From Acidobacteriota bacterium (GTDB taxonomy: Bacteria > Acidobacteriota > Terriglobia > Bryobacterales > Bryobacteraceae), in contig QHXU01000318.1 in the NCBI GenBank assembly GCA_003223065.1, positions 1 through 6,957 on the forward strand: a stretch of 6,957 bases of DNA, written 5' to 3'. The notes beneath the pieces are model-generated. The model had not been told where the DNA came from. It saw nothing but the letters and a program-made list of their open reading frames with translations, and did not search any database. The translations under genes were made by a program, and so were the position numbers. How positions within the stretch are numbered: position 1 is the first letter of the stretch; the number at the start of each line of letters is the position of its first letter. This document shows, piece after piece, positions 5,648 through 6,957 of this stretch.

Positions 5648-5653
5648 TATAAT
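5648..5653 (+). promoter_or_regulatory. TATAAT -10 box of the TetR gene
   Basis: A perfect TATAAT ends nine bases before the ATG at 5663. The best -35 (TTGTCA, 5621-5626) is 21 bases away, which is too far for strong unassisted use. The start of transcription would fall at about 5660-5663, giving a nearly or fully leaderless mRNA. Confidence 0.45.
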
Positions 5654-5662
5654 GGGGTGCAG

Positions 5663-6283
5663 ATGAGCCGCCGCAAAGTCACGCCCGACGCGGAAGTGCT
5701 GAACGCCACTTTTCGCGTGATTTCGCGCGTCGGCCCGGCCCACCTCACGCTCGCCGACGTTGCCGCGGAAGCCGGCCTGGCGCCGGCGACCCTTCTCCAG
5801 CGGTTCGGGTCCAAGCGGAGCCTGCTCTTAGCGGTGGCCGAGCAGAGCGCGGCCGGGGTGGAGGAGTGTTTCGCACGGGTGCGCGCCGCGCATCTGTCGC
5901 CGCTCGAAGCGCTAACCGCCTCGCTGGAGGAGATGACCGTGATGTGTGACACGCCGGAGGCGATGGCGAACAATCTCGCGTTCCTCCAGATAGATCTCGT
6001 GGACCCGGATTTCCACCGCCTGGCGCTCGAGAATTCGCGAGCTACGCTCGCCGGCTACCGTGCCTTGCTCGACGAGGCGGTGGCCGCGGGCGAGATGGTC
6101 CATTGCGACACGGCACGTTTGGCGCGCGCTCTCGCGGCGATGTCGGGAGGCAGCATGCTGAGCTGGGCCATCCTTCGCGAAGGAAGAGTGACGCAATGGC
6201 TCCGCGACGATATAGAGATGCTGCTGGGCCCCTTACGCAAACGTCCGCGAAAAGCGCGGAATAAGCCGAAGCGCCGCGCGTAA
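5663..6283 (+). CDS. TetR/AcrR-family transcriptional regulator
   Basis: A 206-residue DNA-binding protein. Residues about 10-55 form the TetR helix-turn-helix, with HLTLADVAAEAGLAPATLLQRFGSKRSLLLAVAEQ matching the usual T-x-x-x-VA-x-x-AGV-x-x-x-x-x-Y-x-x-F-x-x-K-x-x-L pattern, except that Leu-Gln replaces the common Tyr-Arg. The C-terminal half is helical and would bind a small ligand; it ends in a strongly basic tail (RKRPRKARNKPKRRA). A GTG at 5657 would add two residues; the ATG at 5663 is preferred because it fits the end of the -10 box and a GGGG run stands five bases before it. It is divergent from the SDR gene across an 82-bp gap with a strong promoter and inverted repeats, so it probably represses that gene and perhaps itself. 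Its last 229 bases are overlapped antisense by the open frame of the AraC gene. Confidence 0.9.
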   Translation: MSRRKVTPDAEVLNATFRVISRVGPAHLTLADVAAEAGLAPATLLQRFGSKRSLLLAVAEQSAAGVEECFARVRAAHLSPLEALTASLEEMTVMCDTPEAMANNLAFLQIDLVDPDFHRLALENSRATLAGYRALLDEAVAAGEMVHCDTARLARALAAMSGGSMLSWAILREGRVTQWLRDDIEMLLGPLRKRPRKARNKPKRRA

Positions 6284-6957
6284 GAAAGACGACCAGCCCG
6301 GAGGCGTCTTTGTGCCGGCGTGAGTCCCACCTGACGGCGGAACGTCGCCGAGAAGTGGCTCTGATCGGAGAAGCCGCAGGTCACGGCGATCTCCGCCAGC
6401 GGTGCGTGGGTAGTCGTCGCAAGGTGGCAAGCGTGTTCGATGCGTTTGCGTCTCAGGAATTCTCCCACGGTGCTCGAGAAGTACCGGCGGAACTCGCGCG
6501 ACAAGTGCACGCGATGCACCCCAGCCGCGCCCGCGACCTCCGCCAGACTCAGAGAGCGCAGGAAGTTGGCCTCCAGGTATTCGCGCGCGACCCTCAGCCA
6601 CCGCGGAAGCGTCCCCACCGGACCCGAGCCGCCCACGTGCCTTCCGGCCTCGGCGAGCATCTCCAGCAGAATCCCCTCGAGCGAGACCGCCGCCAGATCG
6701 TCGCCCTGCTGGAATTCGTGATATAGCCGCTGCGCCAGCCAGGTTGAGGAGATGCCGTGGACCTCACCCGGGCGCTCCAGCATCTTGGTGTGTTCCTTGA
6801 CGCGGTCGAGCGCAGTGCGTTCTACTTGCACGATCATGCAGCGCGTGGCGGCGTCAAATACGTTGGCGTGCTTTTGGCCTGCCGGAAGGTAGCGCAAGAC
6901 ACGTGGCGCACAAGTCGTTCTCGAAGCGCCGTACGATTCCGAATACGACCCTTCGAG
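6055..6957 (-). CDS. AraC-family transcriptional regulator, 5' end outside the window, 3' end extended
   Basis: DNA-binding regulator with an N-terminal sensor half and two C-terminal helix-turn-helix motifs. Counted from the right edge, residues 1-60 (EGSYSESYG, then LRYLPAGQKHANVF) look like the end of a small cupin-type domain, and about 117-220 is the AraC/XylS domain: LSLAEVAGAAGVHRVHLSREFRRYFSSTVGEFLR is the first helix-turn-helix, APLAEIAVTCGFSDQSHFSATFRR the second, then VGLTPAQRRLR. The frame is open to the right edge; a TTG at 6897 exists but lies inside the conserved part, so the true start is upstream. The family normally ends within a few residues of LTPAQ. Here the frame runs on for about 80 residues, antisense to the TetR gene, to a stop at 6055. 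The native stop is probably lost or displaced by a frameshift. Confidence 0.88.
   Translation of the reverse strand, partial: LEGSYSESYGASRTTCAPRVLRYLPAGQKHANVFDAATRCMIVQVERTALDRVKEHTKMLERPGEVHGISSTWLAQRLYHEFQQGDDLAAVSLEGILLEMLAEAGRHVGGSGPVGTLPRWLRVAREYLEANFLRSLSLAEVAGAAGVHRVHLSREFRRYFSSTVGEFLRRKRIEHACHLATTTHAPLAEIAVTCGFSDQSHFSATFRRQVGLTPAQRRLRAGRLSYARRFGLFRAFRGRLRKGPSSISISSRSHCVTLPSRRMAQLSMLPPDIAARARAKRAVSQWTISPAATASSSKAR
6285..6311. terminator. Possible weak terminator hairpin behind the TetR gene
   Basis: AAAGACG (6285-6291) pairs with CGTCTTT (6305-6311), with a further CC/GG pairing inside. It begins two bases after the TetR stop. The U-run after the stem is only three bases, so termination would be weak. 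On the other strand it lies inside the AraC reading frame, just past its last conserved codons, and could serve both convergent transcripts. Confidence 0.3.

Noticed and set aside
4723..5652. Long open frame on the plus strand (309 aa)
   Set aside because: It mirrors the SDR gene in antisense and has a shadow-like composition; the SDR motifs on the minus strand are decisive.
6310..6726. Plus-strand frame of 138 aa at the right
   Set aside because: Antisense to the AraC helix-turn-helix domain, Arg-rich, no support.

Overview
The window (about 60% G+C by eye, dense, with frequent strand switches) looks like a chromosomal stretch from a soil or environmental bacterium rich in two-component systems. 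The style of the proteins (phytochrome-type kinases, a small Rcp1-like receiver, an NtrC-type activator, a DHRS1-like short-chain dehydrogenase) would fit Acidobacteriota, but that is an impression, not a proof. There are no tRNA or rRNA genes, no CRISPR array and no transposase.

Left part (1-4015), signalling. The window opens inside a PAS-histidine kinase gene (+). It converges on a small beta-rich protein of unknown function (-, 1094-1357). An 86-bp divergent gap follows. It holds a perfect 12-bp palindrome, a TATAAT box and a 21-bp direct repeat whose second copy carries the start codon of a second, sensor-less histidine kinase (+, 1444-2187). That kinase overlaps tail-to-tail by 56 bp with a CheY/Rcp1-like receiver (-, 2132-2554). 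The receiver's ATG directly follows the TAA of an NtrC-type sigma-54 activator (-, 2555-3973), so these two form an operon. Together the four are probably a phosphorelay: the kinases are of the class that usually works with Rcp1-like receivers, and the NtrC protein would be the transcriptional output.

Middle (3974-4549), no convincing gene. It holds a strong nested hairpin (4070-4124) with a possible alternative pairing, smaller hairpins, and an A+T-rich island (about one third G+C over 4441-4530). The island contains a good sigma-70-like promoter pointing leftward, which would give the NtrC operon a leader of about 450 nt or drive a small RNA.

Right part (4550-6957), a metabolic and regulatory module. 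A short-chain dehydrogenase/reductase (-) has a perfect TTGACA-N17-TATATT promoter and is divergent from a TetR-family regulator (+), which probably controls it. The last codons of the SDR look frameshifted: a one-base repair leads into another frame ending in what resembles the first residues of a RibD/DHFR-like reductase, cut off after about 20 codons. An AraC-family regulator (-, entering from the right edge) converges on the TetR gene. It seems to have lost its native stop and reads 229 bp antisense into the TetR coding region.

The items most worth a second look are the structured leader of the NtrC operon, the scrambled SDR/DHFR 3' end, the chain of overlapping mini-ORFs in front of the second kinase, and the repeated placement of -10-like boxes directly before start codons, which suggests leaderless mRNAs.
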